Positions 17,475-26,408 of a DNA stretch of 43,812 nt are shown piece by piece. Location of the stretch: NCBI RefSeq assembly GCF_025465545.1, contig NZ_JAODMK010000047.1, positions 1 through 43,812 on the forward strand. The letters run 5' to 3'. A program made the translations under genes and the position numbers. How positions within the stretch are numbered: the first letter of the stretch is position 1; each line of letters opens with the position of its first letter. A model generated the notes under the pieces. That model was not told where the DNA came from. It was given only the letters and a program-made list of their open reading frames with translations, and searched no databases. The stretch is from Naasia sp. (GTDB lineage: Bacteria > Actinomycetota > Actinomycetes > Actinomycetales > Microbacteriaceae).

Positions 17475-18436
17475 CGACCGTGGAGACGGATGTCCGGGAG
17501 GGCGTCAGGCGCATCCTCCGATCGCTCGAGACGGTGATCGACGGGAAGCCCGAGGTCAGCGCCATGGCGCTGACCGTGCTCCTGGCCGAAGGGCACCTCC
17601 TGATCGAGGACGTCCCCGGTGTCGGCAAGACGATGCTCGCCAAGACCCTCGCCCGATCGGTCGGCGGCACCGTGAGCCGGATTCAGTTCACCCCCGACCT
17701 GCTGCCCTCGGACGTCACAGGAGTCTCGGTGTACGACCAGGGCAGCGGACAGTTCGAGTTCAAGCCCGGCGCGGTGTTCGCCAACCTCGTGATCGGCGAC
17801 GAGATCAACCGGGCGTCCCCCAAGACGCAGTCCGCCCTGCTCGAGTGCATGGAGGAGGGGCAGGTCACGGTCGACGGCCGCACCTGGCGCCTGCCCGATC
17901 CGTTCATGGTGGTCGCCACCCAGAACCCGGTCGAGATGGATGGAACGTACGCGCTGCCCGAGGCGCAGCGGGATCGCTTCATGGCGTCGGTCTCCATGGG
18001 CTATCCGGACCCGCAGGCGGAACTCGCGATGCTGCGCTCCCGCGAGGCCAGCAGCCCCCTCGACGCGGTGCGGCCGGTCGTCTCCATGGACGAGGTCCAG
18101 GCGATGATCGCTGCGGCGCGCGCCATCTACCTCTCGCCCGCCGTGGAGCAGTACCTCCTCGCGATCATCACCGCCACCCGATCCCACCCCGACCTGCGCC
18201 TGGGCGCGAGCCCCCGGGCCACGCTGCAGCTCGCGCGGGCCGCCAAGGCGCGCGCCCTGCTCGAGGGCAGGGACTTCGTGCTTCCCGACGACCTCGAGTC
18301 CCTCGCTGTGGCCGTCCTCGCGCACCGCATCCTCCCCAGCCGCCAGGCGCTCGGCCGGAGCGGCACGAGCGAGTCGGACACCGCGGCCGAGATCGTCCGG
18401 GGGATCGTCACCGAGACCCCGATCCCACGGGCGTGA
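17471..18436 (+). CDS. MoxR-family AAA+ ATPase
   Basis: A 321-residue AAA+ ATPase of the MoxR/RavA clade. Walker A is EDVPGVGKTMLAKTLA (about residues 48-63), Walker B is VIGDEINRASPKTQSALLE, sensor 1 is VVATQNPVEMDGTYALPEAQ with the arginine finger RDRF, and the lid domain follows with GASPRATLQLARAAKARAL. MoxR proteins act as chaperone-like ATPases that mature partner complexes. The partner is probably the DUF58 protein encoded next, with which it shares a four-base overlap (GTGA). The gene starts within the stop of the small membrane protein. Confidence 0.94.
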   Translation: MTTVETDVREGVRRILRSLETVIDGKPEVSAMALTVLLAEGHLLIEDVPGVGKTMLAKTLARSVGGTVSRIQFTPDLLPSDVTGVSVYDQGSGQFEFKPGAVFANLVIGDEINRASPKTQSALLECMEEGQVTVDGRTWRLPDPFMVVATQNPVEMDGTYALPEAQRDRFMASVSMGYPDPQAELAMLRSREASSPLDAVRPVVSMDEVQAMIAAARAIYLSPAVEQYLLAIITATRSHPDLRLGASPRATLQLARAAKARALLEGRDFVLPDDLESLAVAVLAHRILPSRQALGRSGTSESDTAAEIVRGIVTETPIPRA

Positions 18437-19686
18437 GCACCGCCCGCCCCGCTCCGCGCCGTCGGCGCCTGGACCTCGCCCTGCCCCGGCTGACGGCACG
18501 GGGCTGGGTGGTGCTCGCGGCCGCTGCGGTGGCGGTGATCGTGGCGATCAGCGTGGGCTGGCGGGACCTGCTCTATGTGGGGCTCGTGCTCGGCGCGCTC
18601 GTGCTGGCGTCGGCCATCGCCGTCCGGTCGCGCGCCGCCTCCCTGGTCGCCGAGAGGCGCAACTCTCCGGACGTCGTTCCGTCCGGCGGCCGGCTCGCCG
18701 TGCAGCTCACGGTCTCGAACACCGCATGGCTGCGCACACCCGCGCAGTGGTGGCGGGACCTCACGCCCCGGGGCATGCCCTCGCCCGAGTTCCAGGCGCT
18801 GCCCTCCCTCGCCGGACGCGGCTTCCCCGGCTCCTCCATCCGCCTCGGTCACCAGCTGACCGCCGGAGAGCGGGGCGTGGCCTGGATCGGCCCGATGGTC
18901 GTCGAGCACGGGGATGCCTTCGGCCTGGTCCTGCACGAGCGGCTCGTGGGCGAGCCCGCCCCGCTCACGGTCCTGCCGCGGATCGTCCCGCTCGGGGGAG
19001 CGGTTGCGGGACGCACGAGCATCGCCGACGCGTCGGTCCCGGCCTGGAAGACGGGGCACGGCCACGACGACGTCGTCCCCCGCGAATATCGTGCGGGCGA
19101 TGCGCTGCGGCACGTCAACTGGCGCGCGACGGCACACCGGGGCGAGCTGATGGTGCGCCAGGCGCAGAGCCAGGACGAATCGCGCGCCCTGCTGGTGCTC
19201 GACACCCGCCGGGAGAGCTACCCCTCCCTCGACGCGTTCGAGTGGGCGGTGTCCTTCACCGCGTCCCTGCTCGTGCATCTGTCCGACAGCGGCGTCGGGG
19301 TGTCCCTCCTCGAGACCGCGCCGAGCGGCACAGGGATGGCGGACGTGGATCGCACGCCCCGGGAGGCGCTGCTGTCGCTCGCCACGGTAGACCGGCGCGC
19401 CGGTCGCTCGATCGCCGCCGGCTACCTCGACCGGCTCGGCGATGCGCTGACGGCGGCGCCCGCTCCCGTGTATGCGGTGCTCGGGGCGGTTCCCGACCAG
19501 GAGCTCCGCGAACTGGCGGGCCACAAGTCCCGCGCCTCCACCGCCGCACTGGTGCTGGTGGGCGACCGGGGGCGGAGCGTGCCCGATGAAGTGTGGTTCG
19601 CGGGCTGGCGATGCGTCTCCGCGTCGGCCACGGAGGACATGGCGGACGCCTGGCGGCAGGCGTCGGCGGCGGGCAGGGCGGCATGA
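18433..19686 (+). CDS. DUF58 domain membrane protein
   Basis: A 417-residue protein with two close N-terminal membrane helices (about 25-65: GWVVLAAAAVAVIVAISVGW and VGLVLGALVLASAIA), then a beta-rich extracytoplasmic or cytosolic region, and the DUF58 signature VVPREYRAGDALRHVNWRAT at about residues 215-235 followed by HRGELMVRQ. The C-terminal half, ALLVLDTRRESY onwards, resembles a von Willebrand factor A fold with a D-x-R-x-S-like metal site. DUF58 proteins travel with MoxR and transglutaminase genes. The GTG start overlaps the MoxR stop. The C-terminus overlaps the next start (ATGA). Confidence 0.9.
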   Translation: MSTARPAPRRRRLDLALPRLTARGWVVLAAAAVAVIVAISVGWRDLLYVGLVLGALVLASAIAVRSRAASLVAERRNSPDVVPSGGRLAVQLTVSNTAWLRTPAQWWRDLTPRGMPSPEFQALPSLAGRGFPGSSIRLGHQLTAGERGVAWIGPMVVEHGDAFGLVLHERLVGEPAPLTVLPRIVPLGGAVAGRTSIADASVPAWKTGHGHDDVVPREYRAGDALRHVNWRATAHRGELMVRQAQSQDESRALLVLDTRRESYPSLDAFEWAVSFTASLLVHLSDSGVGVSLLETAPSGTGMADVDRTPREALLSLATVDRRAGRSIAAGYLDRLGDALTAAPAPVYAVLGAVPDQELRELAGHKSRASTAALVLVGDRGRSVPDEVWFAGWRCVSASATEDMADAWRQASAAGRAA

Positions 19687-21929
19687 GCGGCACCAGGGGC
19701 CGGCCCGTCGAGGGGCGCTCGACCTGGGGGATCACCGCCGCCGCGCTGCTCGCGACGATCGTGGCGGCGGGCTCGCTGCGCACGCTCATCCAGGGCGACT
19801 CCTGGTGGTGGACCGCGCTGTTCGTCAGCGTCCTGGCGCTCGCCGCCTCGGCGGGGGTCCGCGCGATCCGGCGCATCGCGGGACTCGCGCCACTGGCCGG
19901 ACTGGTCGCGACGGTCGTCGCTCTGCTCCTGCTCTGGGTGCCCGGCACCCTCGCCTGGGCCATCCTGCCGACGGAGCGCACCTTCCCGGCGCTGGAGGGG
20001 CTGATCCGCGCCGCCCTGCGCCAGATCTACCTCGACACCCCTCCCGCCACGTCCACCGACGGCCTGCGACTGATGGTCGCCGGCGGTGTCGCGCTGCTCG
20101 CGGTCGTCATCGACGGCCTCGTGGCCGGGGCCCGGCTGCCCTGGCTCGCAGGCGTTCCGCTGCTCGTCCTGGCCATCGTGCCCGGCCGGGCGGTGGACCG
20201 CGGCGACGACCTGCTCGGTGTCACCGGAAGCGTCCTCGCCTTCCTGCTGCTCGTCTGGCTCGACCGTCGCCGCGACCTGGCTCGGCCGCCCGCCTCCAGT
20301 GCCGCTGCGCTGGCCGCCACCGCGGTCGTCGGCGCCCTGCTCGTCCAGGCGTTCGTGCCCGCGATGCTCGACCGAAGCCCCGCGTCGGCGAGCACTCTGC
20401 GCCCCGTCTTCTCGCCCGGCGCCGATCCCCTCCTCCGGCTGGGGGAGCACCTGCGCCAGGGCGCCGACCTGGTCGCGCTGACCTACCGCACCACCGCCTC
20501 CCGTCCGGTCTATCTCCGCGTCGTCACGATCGACGATCTCAGCGGCGACGATTGGACCCCGGCCCTGCCGGACGGGGGCCGGGCCGACTACCGTGGGCTG
20601 GCCGACTTCCCGTCGCCTCACGGGCTCGCTGATGACGTGCAGCGGGACGAGGTCGTCACGCGGGTCAGCGACGCATCCGGGCAGCGGCGCTGGCTTCCGG
20701 TGCCCTACCCGGCCACGTCGATCGAGGGGCTCGGCGCCGAGTGGGTGTGGCAGCCGGAGTCGCTCACCGTCGGGTCGCTCAAGCAGGCCAGCACGGTCGG
20801 CGAGTACGCCATCAGCAGCCTCCAGCTGGACCCCACCGTCGACCAGCTTCGAGCCGCGGGGGACGTGCCGCCCGGGTTCGAGCGCTACCTGGCGCTTCCC
20901 GACGACCTCCCCGCGATCATCTCGGACACCGCGGCGACGGTCACCGCCGACGCTGAGACCCCGTACGACCAGGCGGTCGCCCTGCAGGCCTATCTGCGCA
21001 GCACCCAGTTCGAGTACGACGAGGAGACGCCGGCCCGGGCCGCGGACGGCGACAGCTTCGACGTGCTCGCGACCTTCCTCGAGGCCAAGACCGGCTACTG
21101 CGTGCACTTCGCCTCCGCGATGGCGGTGCTGGCGCGGGACCTCGGCATCCCCGCGCGCATCGCCGTCGGCTACCAGCCGGGGGACCGCCGGATCGGCGAG
21201 GCGGGCGTCTTCGAGGTGACGACCCACGACCTGCACGCCTGGCCGGAGCTGTACTTCGAGGGGGTCGGCTGGACCAGGTTCGAGCCGACCCCGGGACGAG
21301 GCGACGTGCCCCGCTTCCGGGCGGGCGACATCCCCAGCGACAACACGCCCGAGCCGACCGCATCGCCGTCCGCGTCGACCACGCCGGAGCGCACCCGCGA
21401 GGAGGAGGCCGCCGCGGCCGCCGCAGCAGGCGGTTCGGGCGGCCCGCCGCTCGGCGGACTCCTGATCGGCGGCGCCACCGCTCTGGTGCTGCTGTCGCCG
21501 GCCGGGGCCAGGGTCCTCCGGCGGCGTCGCCGGGTGGGCGCATCCGGTCGGGTGCCGGCAGGGCGCGCCTGGGACGAGCTCCAGGACACCGCTCTCGACC
21601 TCGGCTTCCTCGAGCAGGGAGCCCTCACCCCGCGGTCCTTCGCGGGCCGGCTCGGGGACACGATCGGAGCGTCGGACACGGACCGCACCGACATCGACCG
21701 GCTCCTCGCCGCGGTGGAGCGGGAGCGCTTCGATCGTCCCGAGCGACGAGGCGACGGGGTGGATGGGGTGCTCGTGCGGTCGCTGCTCGCGCGGATGAGC
21801 TCCAGCCGCGGTCGTCTTGCCCGGATCCGGGCCGTCCTCGCGCCGCGGTCCCTGCTGGTGCGCGCCACCTCGAGCAGGCTCGCCTCCTCCTTCGTCCGGC
21901 CGCGCCGGCCCGAACCCGGAAGGCTGTAG
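19683..21929 (+). CDS. Transglutaminase-like membrane protein (TgpA type)
   Basis: A 748-residue protein. The N-terminal part (about 1-235) has around seven membrane helices. A DUF3488-type extracytoplasmic region follows, then a transglutaminase core at about 415-545: GYCVHFASAMAVLARDLGIP with the nucleophilic Cys, THDLHAWPELYFEGVGW with the His, and RFEPTPG carrying the acidic residue. After a Pro/Thr/Ser/Ala-rich linker there is another helix (GGLLIGGATALVLLSPAG) and a cytosolic DUF4129-like tail. The architecture matches the TgpA proteins of MoxR-DUF58 operons, thought to modify or cross-link surface proteins. The substrate is unknown. It is coupled to DUF58 by ATGA. Confidence 0.9.
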   Translation: MSGTRGRPVEGRSTWGITAAALLATIVAAGSLRTLIQGDSWWWTALFVSVLALAASAGVRAIRRIAGLAPLAGLVATVVALLLLWVPGTLAWAILPTERTFPALEGLIRAALRQIYLDTPPATSTDGLRLMVAGGVALLAVVIDGLVAGARLPWLAGVPLLVLAIVPGRAVDRGDDLLGVTGSVLAFLLLVWLDRRRDLARPPASSAAALAATAVVGALLVQAFVPAMLDRSPASASTLRPVFSPGADPLLRLGEHLRQGADLVALTYRTTASRPVYLRVVTIDDLSGDDWTPALPDGGRADYRGLADFPSPHGLADDVQRDEVVTRVSDASGQRRWLPVPYPATSIEGLGAEWVWQPESLTVGSLKQASTVGEYAISSLQLDPTVDQLRAAGDVPPGFERYLALPDDLPAIISDTAATVTADAETPYDQAVALQAYLRSTQFEYDEETPARAADGDSFDVLATFLEAKTGYCVHFASAMAVLARDLGIPARIAVGYQPGDRRIGEAGVFEVTTHDLHAWPELYFEGVGWTRFEPTPGRGDVPRFRAGDIPSDNTPEPTASPSASTTPERTREEEAAAAAAAGGSGGPPLGGLLIGGATALVLLSPAGARVLRRRRRVGASGRVPAGRAWDELQDTALDLGFLEQGALTPRSFAGRLGDTIGASDTDRTDIDRLLAAVERERFDRPERRGDGVDGVLVRSLLARMSSSRGRLARIRAVLAPRSLLVRATSSRLASSFVRPRRPEPGRL

Positions 21930-21939
21930 CCGCCCACCG

Positions 21940-23202
21940 ATGTCCGCAGGAGGGAGCCGGTCCTCGGTCCAGGTCGACCTGGCCGCGGTGCAGCGGCGAA
22001 CGGTCCGGGTGCTCGTCGTCGGGCAGGTCTTCGGCGGTGTCGGCATCGGCGCGACCCTGTCGATCGGGTCGGTCCTCGCGGCCGACGTCTCCGGCAGCGA
22101 GGCCTGGGCGGGCGCGAGCGCAACCCTGAGCACGCTCGGTGCCGCGGCCGCGGCGATCCCGCTCGCCCGGCTCGCCGCGCGCGCCGGTCGCCGGATGGCG
22201 CTCACCCTCGGGGTGCTCGCCTCCGCTCTCGGGGCCGTCATGACGGTGGTCGCCGCCTCCGGCCGCATCTTCCCGCTGCTCCTCCTCGGCTTCGCCCTGC
22301 TCGGTGCGGGAGCGGCGGTCAACCTGCAGAGCAGGTTCGCGGCGACCGACCTGGCGCCGCCGGAACGCCGCGGGCGGGACCTCTCCGTCGTCGTCTGGTC
22401 CGCGACTGTCGGCGCCGTCGTCGGCCCGAACCTGTTCGGGCCGGGGCAGGGCATCGCTGCGGCACTCGGCATGCCGCCTCTCACCGGGTCCTTCGTGATC
22501 GCGCTCGCCTTCCAGCTCGCCGCCACCGCCACCTACCTGGTCGGCCTGCGTCCGGACCCCTACCTGCTCGCCTCCGCACGACCCGCCGTGCCCCGGCAGG
22601 TGGCCGCCGGCTCATCGGCCGGGCGCCGGGCGCTCTTCTTCGCCATCGGCGCGGTCGCCGCCAGCCACGCGGTGATGGTGTCGGTGATGTCGATGACTCC
22701 GGTGCACCTCACCCACCACGGGGCGTCCCTCACCATCATCGGCTTCACGATCAGCCTGCATGTCGCGGGCATGTTCGCACTGTCCCCGGTGTTCGGCATG
22801 CTCGCGGACCGTGTGGGCCGGATCGGGACGGTGCTGATCGGGCAGGGCATCCTTGCGCTGGCGCTGCTCCTCGTGGCGCTCGGCAGCGAGCAGACCTCGC
22901 TCGTCACGCTCGGCCTGGTGCTGCTCGGTCTCGGCTGGAGCGCATCCACCGTGGCCGGCTCGGCACTCGTCAGCGACCTCGCCACGGGGGCGCAGCGCAC
23001 CAGGATCCAGGGCAGGACCGACCTCGTCATGAACGCGACCGGCGCCGTCGGCGGCGGCCTCGCCGGGCCCGTCCTCGCGCTCGTCGGGTATCCGGGGCTG
23101 GCCGCGTGTGCGGCCGTGCTCGTGCTCCTCACCGCTCTCAGCGCCGTCGCTCTCGGGACGATCGCCAGGAACGCCCGCCGCCTCGTCGTCGCTGACGGGT
23201 AA
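21940..23202 (+). CDS. MFS transporter
   Basis: A 420-residue, 12-helix major facilitator. The N-terminal tail of about 20 residues precedes VLVVGQVFGGVGIGATLSIG. ARLAARAGRRMALTLGV is the loop 2-3 motif, and FGMLADRVGRIGTVLIGQGI is the matching G-x-L-a-D-r-x-G-r loop in the second half. The substrate is unknown. The ATG lies 11 bases after the transglutaminase stop with no strong ribosome site, so it is probably read from the same operon. The TAA stop is at 23200-23202 and forms the start of the -10 box for the glyA riboswitch transcript. Confidence 0.85.
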   Translation: MSAGGSRSSVQVDLAAVQRRTVRVLVVGQVFGGVGIGATLSIGSVLAADVSGSEAWAGASATLSTLGAAAAAIPLARLAARAGRRMALTLGVLASALGAVMTVVAASGRIFPLLLLGFALLGAGAAVNLQSRFAATDLAPPERRGRDLSVVVWSATVGAVVGPNLFGPGQGIAAALGMPPLTGSFVIALAFQLAATATYLVGLRPDPYLLASARPAVPRQVAAGSSAGRRALFFAIGAVAASHAVMVSVMSMTPVHLTHHGASLTIIGFTISLHVAGMFALSPVFGMLADRVGRIGTVLIGQGILALALLLVALGSEQTSLVTLGLVLLGLGWSASTVAGSALVSDLATGAQRTRIQGRTDLVMNATGAVGGGLAGPVLALVGYPGLAACAAVLVLLTALSAVALGTIARNARRLVVADG

Positions 23203-23205
23203 ACT
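23200..23205 (+). promoter_or_regulatory. -10 element for the glyA-folD transcript
   Basis: TAAACT at 23200-23205, overlapping the TAA stop of the MFS gene, would start RNA at about 23211, right at the 5' edge of the ZTP aptamer. No good -35 box is present. Confidence 0.5.
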
Positions 23206-23302
23206 GGCGGGGTCGCGACTGGCGTGAGGGAGCCTCGAGCTCCCCAGGGTGGGCAACCACCGGGGAACGACTGACTTGGACGGGACCGTACGCCTGGGCT
23301 CC
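23206..23302 (+). ncRNA. ZTP (pfl) riboswitch upstream of glyA
   Basis: The sequence carries the conserved cores of the pfl/ZTP class: GGGTCGCGACTGGCG at about 23210-23224, GGTGG-gcaa-CCACCGGGGAACG around 23238-23259, and CGCCTGGGC at 23291-23299. GGCG at 23221-23224 can pair with CGCC at 23291-23294, the expected long-range contact. GGGAGC (23228-23233) and GCTCCC (23239 region) form an internal hairpin. ZTP/ZMP signals a shortage of 10-formyl-THF, and this class commonly precedes glyA, folD and purH. The ligand should raise glyA-folD expression. Recognition is by motif from memory, so exact ends may shift by several bases. Confidence 0.88.
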
Positions 23303-23331
23303 GACTCCATTCCACCGTCAGCTGAGGAGTC
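23303..23331 (+). promoter_or_regulatory. Candidate ribosome-site-hiding hairpin of the riboswitch
   Basis: GACTCC (23303-23308) can pair with GGAGTC (23326-23331), which contains the glyA Shine-Dalgarno GAGGAG. The first arm directly follows the conserved CGCCTGGGC, so ligand binding could compete with this pairing and free the ribosome site. No U-tract follows, which favours translational over transcriptional control. Confidence 0.45.
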
Positions 23332-23335
23332 CAAC

Positions 23336-24664
23336 ATGTCCGACCCGTCCCCCACGCTCACCGCGCCGCTCTCCGTCGTCGATCCCGAGATCGCCGCCGT
23401 CCTGGCCCAGGAGCTCGACCGCCAGCAGTCCACGCTCGAGATGATCGCGAGCGAGAACTTCGTTCCCCGCGCCGTCCTCGAGGCGCAGGGCTCGGTGCTC
23501 ACGAACAAGTACGCCGAGGGCTATCCGGGCCGCCGCTACTACGGCGGCTGCGAGTTCGTGGACATCGCGGAGAACCTCGCGATCGCCCGCGCCAAGGAGC
23601 TGTTCGGCGCAGACTTCGCCAACGTCCAGCCGCACTCCGGCGCCAGCGCCAACGCCGCGGTGCTGCACGCCATCGCGAGCCCGGGCGACACCATCCTCGG
23701 TCTGGAGCTGGCGCACGGCGGCCACCTCACCCACGGCATGAAGCTCAACTTCTCCGGGCGGCTGTACCAGGCCGTGTCATACGGGGTCGATCCCGAGACG
23801 TTCCGAATCGACATGGACGTGGTCCGCCAGAAGGCGATCGAGCACCGCCCGCGGGTGATCATCGCCGGCTGGTCCGCCTACTCCCGGCAGCTCGACTTCG
23901 CCGCCTTCCGGGCGATCGCGGACGAGGTGGGCGCGATGCTCTGGGTGGACATGGCGCACTTCGCCGGACTCGTCGCCGCGGGCCTGCACCCGTCTCCCCT
24001 GCCGCACGCCCACGTCGTCTCCTCGACCGTGCACAAGACGATCGGCGGGCCCCGCTCCGGCTTCATCCTCAGCAACGAGGAGGAGCTGTTCAAGAAGCTC
24101 AACTCGGCCGTGTTCCCCGGGCAGCAGGGCGGCCCGCTGATGCACGTCATCGCGGCGAAGGCCACGGCGTTCAAGCTCGCCGGCGAGCCCGAGTTCCGGG
24201 ACCGCCAGGAGCGCACCATCCGGGGCGCCCAGATCCTCGCCGAGCGACTCTCCGCCGAGGACGCCTCGGCGGCCGGCATCGGCGTCCTCACCGGCGGGAC
24301 CGATGTGCACCTCGTGCTCGTCGACCTGCGCAACTCCGAGGTCGACGGCAAGCAGGCCGAGGACGTACTCCACGAGGTCGGCATCACGGTGAACCGCAAC
24401 TCGGTGCCCTTCGACCCGCGTCCTCCCATGGTCACCTCGGGGGTCCGCATCGGCACGCCGGCGCTCGCCACGCGCGGCTTCGGCGACGCCGAGTTCACCG
24501 AGGTGGCCGAAGTGATCGCCCTCGCGCTGCGTCCCGGTCCGGACCTCGCCGAGCTGCGCGGCCGGGTGCGCTCCCTCGCGGACCGCTTTCCGCTGTATGC
24601 CGGTCTCGGGCCGAGCGGTCAGCCCCTCGTCCACGCCGAGCTCGCACCGTCGGTGACGCTGTGA
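23336..24664 (+). CDS. glyA: Serine hydroxymethyltransferase
   Basis: A 442-residue PLP enzyme interconverting serine plus THF with glycine plus 5,10-methylene-THF. Motifs are [68 protein letters not shown] and the PLP lysine in [15 protein letters not shown], and the C-terminal domain has [22 protein letters not shown] lies seven bases before the ATG. It is the first gene under the ZTP riboswitch and overlaps folD by four bases (GTGA), so both are controlled together. Confidence 0.97.
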   Translation: MSDPSPTLTAPLSVVDPEIAAVLAQELDRQQSTLEMIASENFVPRAVLEAQGSVLTNKYAEGYPGRRYYGGCEFVDIAENLAIARAKELFGADFANVQPHSGASANAAVLHAIASPGDTILGLELAHGGHLTHGMKLNFSGRLYQAVSYGVDPETFRIDMDVVRQKAIEHRPRVIIAGWSAYSRQLDFAAFRAIADEVGAMLWVDMAHFAGLVAAGLHPSPLPHAHVVSSTVHKTIGGPRSGFILSNEEELFKKLNSAVFPGQQGGPLMHVIAAKATAFKLAGEPEFRDRQERTIRGAQILAERLSAEDASAAGIGVLTGGTDVHLVLVDLRNSEVDGKQAEDVLHEVGITVNRNSVPFDPRPPMVTSGVRIGTPALATRGFGDAEFTEVAEVIALALRPGPDLAELRGRVRSLADRFPLYAGLGPSGQPLVHAELAPSVTL

Positions 24665-25539
24665 CCGCGGTGCGCCTGGACGGCACCGCGACGGCCACCG
24701 CCATCAAGGCGGAGCTGCGGGAGCGCGTCGACGTCCTCCGGGCGCGCGGGATCCGTCCCGGACTCGGCACCCTCCTGGTCGGCGACGACCCGGCCTCGCG
24801 TGCCTACGTGGCGGGCAAGCACCGGGACTGCGCCGAGGTGGGCGTGGAGTCGATCCGGGCGGACCTGCCCGCCGACGCCACCGAGAAGCAGGTGCATGCC
24901 GCGATCGCCGAGCTCAACGCCGATCCTGCCGTCACCGGCTACATCGTGCAGCTCCCGCTGCCTGCCGGAATGGCGGAGAACGCGGCGCTGGAGCTCATGG
25001 ACCCGGCGAAGGACGCCGACGGGCTGCATCCGATGAACCTCGGGCGGCTCGTGCTCGGGGTGGGCGGCGAGCTGACCTCGCCGCTGCCGTGCACGCCGAA
25101 CGGCATCGTCGAGCTGCTGCACCGGCACGGCTACGAACTGCCCGGCAAGCACGTCGTGGTCGTCGGGCGCGGGCTCACCGTCGGTCGCCCACTCGGCCTG
25201 CTGCTCACCCGCAAGGGCATCGATGCGACGGTGACCCTGACCCACTCGCGCACCCTGGACCTCGCCGGGGAGGTCCGCCGGGGCGACGTGGTCGTCGTCG
25301 CCGTCGGCATGCCGCACCTCGTGCAGCCTGACTGGATCAAGCCGGGCGCAGCCGTGCTCGACGTGGGAGTGACGCGGGTGGTGAACCACGAGACGGGCAA
25401 GCCCACCCTCACCGGAGACGTCGCGCCCGGCGTCGAGGACGTCGCCGGCTGGCTCTCGCCCAACCCGGGCGGGGTGGGACCGATGACCCGCGCCATGCTG
25501 GTGTCGAACGTGGTGCAGATGGCGGAGCGACCGGCCTAG
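24661..25539 (+). CDS. folD: Methylenetetrahydrofolate dehydrogenase / cyclohydrolase
   Basis: A 292-residue bifunctional enzyme making 10-formyl-THF from the methylene-THF produced by GlyA. Visible are [20 protein letters not shown] with the catalytic Lys, [37 protein letters not shown], the NADP loop [15 protein letters not shown], and [13 protein letters not shown] near the end. [10 protein letters not shown] replaces the more usual VGRS-x-x-VGxP, an expected family variation. The GTG start overlaps the glyA stop. Its last four bases (CTAG) are shared with the opposite-strand stop of pxpC. Confidence 0.96.
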   Translation: MTAVRLDGTATATAIKAELRERVDVLRARGIRPGLGTLLVGDDPASRAYVAGKHRDCAEVGVESIRADLPADATEKQVHAAIAELNADPAVTGYIVQLPLPAGMAENAALELMDPAKDADGLHPMNLGRLVLGVGGELTSPLPCTPNGIVELLHRHGYELPGKHVVVVGRGLTVGRPLGLLLTRKGIDATVTLTHSRTLDLAGEVRRGDVVVVAVGMPHLVQPDWIKPGAAVLDVGVTRVVNHETGKPTLTGDVAPGVEDVAGWLSPNPGGVGPMTRAMLVSNVVQMAERPA

Positions 25540-26408
25540 CCGCGGCGGAACGCTCGGGCGAGCACCACCCGCTGTCCCGGCCTCGCCTGGGCGAGCCGGT
25601 CGAGTTCGCCCAGGGCCAGCACCGCGATCACCGGGTAGCCGCCCGTGACGGGCGCGTCCACGCCCAGCACCGTGGGGATGCCGTCGGGGGAGACCTGAAC
25701 AGCACCGGCCACCATGCCCTCGCTCGGCAGCTCCTCGTGCCTGCTGCGCCGGAGCTCCGGGCCCTCCAGTCGCACCCCCGTCCGGTCGGAGCGAGCGGAC
25801 ACTCGCCACTCGGCTGCCGTCAGCAGCCCCCACGCCGCGTCCTCGAACCAGTCCCGGCGAGGTCCCGGCAGGATCTCGAGCCGGAGCGTTCCGCTCGGGG
25901 GAGGGCCGACCGGGACGAGGTCGACCGCGGGCACGTCGGTGTGCGGGGGTCCCCCGACCGGCAGCTGCTGGCCCCCCGTCAGCGGCGACGGCCCCAGCCG
26001 GGCGAGCGTGTCCCAGGATCGGGACCCGAGCACGGGCGGCACATCGATGCCGCCGCGGACGGCGAGGCTGTAGCGCAGGCCCGACTCGGGGGCCCCGAAC
26101 TCGAGGACGGCCCCCGCGGGGACCAGGACGGCCGTGTGCGGCTCGACCGGCCAGCCGTCGGCCGTCACCGGGCCCCAGGCCCCGGTCACCGCCATCCAGA
26201 GCGGGCTCTCGGCGCGCAGGGCGGCGCCGCCGAGCAGCAGCTCCAGCCCCGCGGCGTCGGCCGGATTGCCGACCAGCCGGTTGGCGAGCAGGTGACCCCG
26301 ACGGTCGAACGCCCCGGACGGCCCGACGCCGAGCGCGGCGAGGCCTGGGCGCCCCAGGTCCTGCACGGTCGCCAGGGCGCCGGGCCGGAGAACGGTGAGC
26401 GACGGCAT
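25536..26408 (-). CDS. pxpC: 5-oxoprolinase subunit C (biotin-dependent carboxyltransferase-like)
   Basis: A 290-residue KipA/AHS2-type protein. It starts [20 protein letters not shown] followed by [15 protein letters not shown], then [20 protein letters not shown], the typical family block. Downstream are [30 protein letters not shown] and [20 protein letters not shown] with [10 protein letters not shown]. With PxpA and PxpB it hydrolyses 5-oxoproline to glutamate using ATP. The ATG at 26408 shares one base with the pxpB stop (TGATG); the longer upstream frame is not homologous. It converges with folD. Confidence 0.93.
   Translation of the reverse strand: MPSLTVLRPGALATVQDLGRPGLAALGVGPSGAFDRRGHLLANRLVGNPADAAGLELLLGGAALRAESPLWMAVTGAWGPVTADGWPVEPHTAVLVPAGAVLEFGAPESGLRYSLAVRGGIDVPPVLGSRSWDTLARLGPSPLTGGQQLPVGGPPHTDVPAVDLVPVGPPPSGTLRLEILPGPRRDWFEDAAWGLLTAAEWRVSARSDRTGVRLEGPELRRSRHEELPSEGMVAGAVQVSPDGIPTVLGVDAPVTGGYPVIAVLALGELDRLAQARPGQRVVLARAFRRG

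Noticed and set aside
19422-22532. About 1000-codon minus-strand frame opposite DUF58 and the transglutaminase
   Set aside because: The sense strand encodes well-recognised proteins throughout; the antisense translation is Arg/Ala/Pro-rich without motifs.
23206-23335. THF or glycine riboswitch ahead of glyA
   Set aside because: The conserved GACTGGCG, CCACCGGGGA and CGCCTGGGC blocks fit the ZTP (pfl) class. The glycine-aptamer and THF-aptamer cores were not seen.
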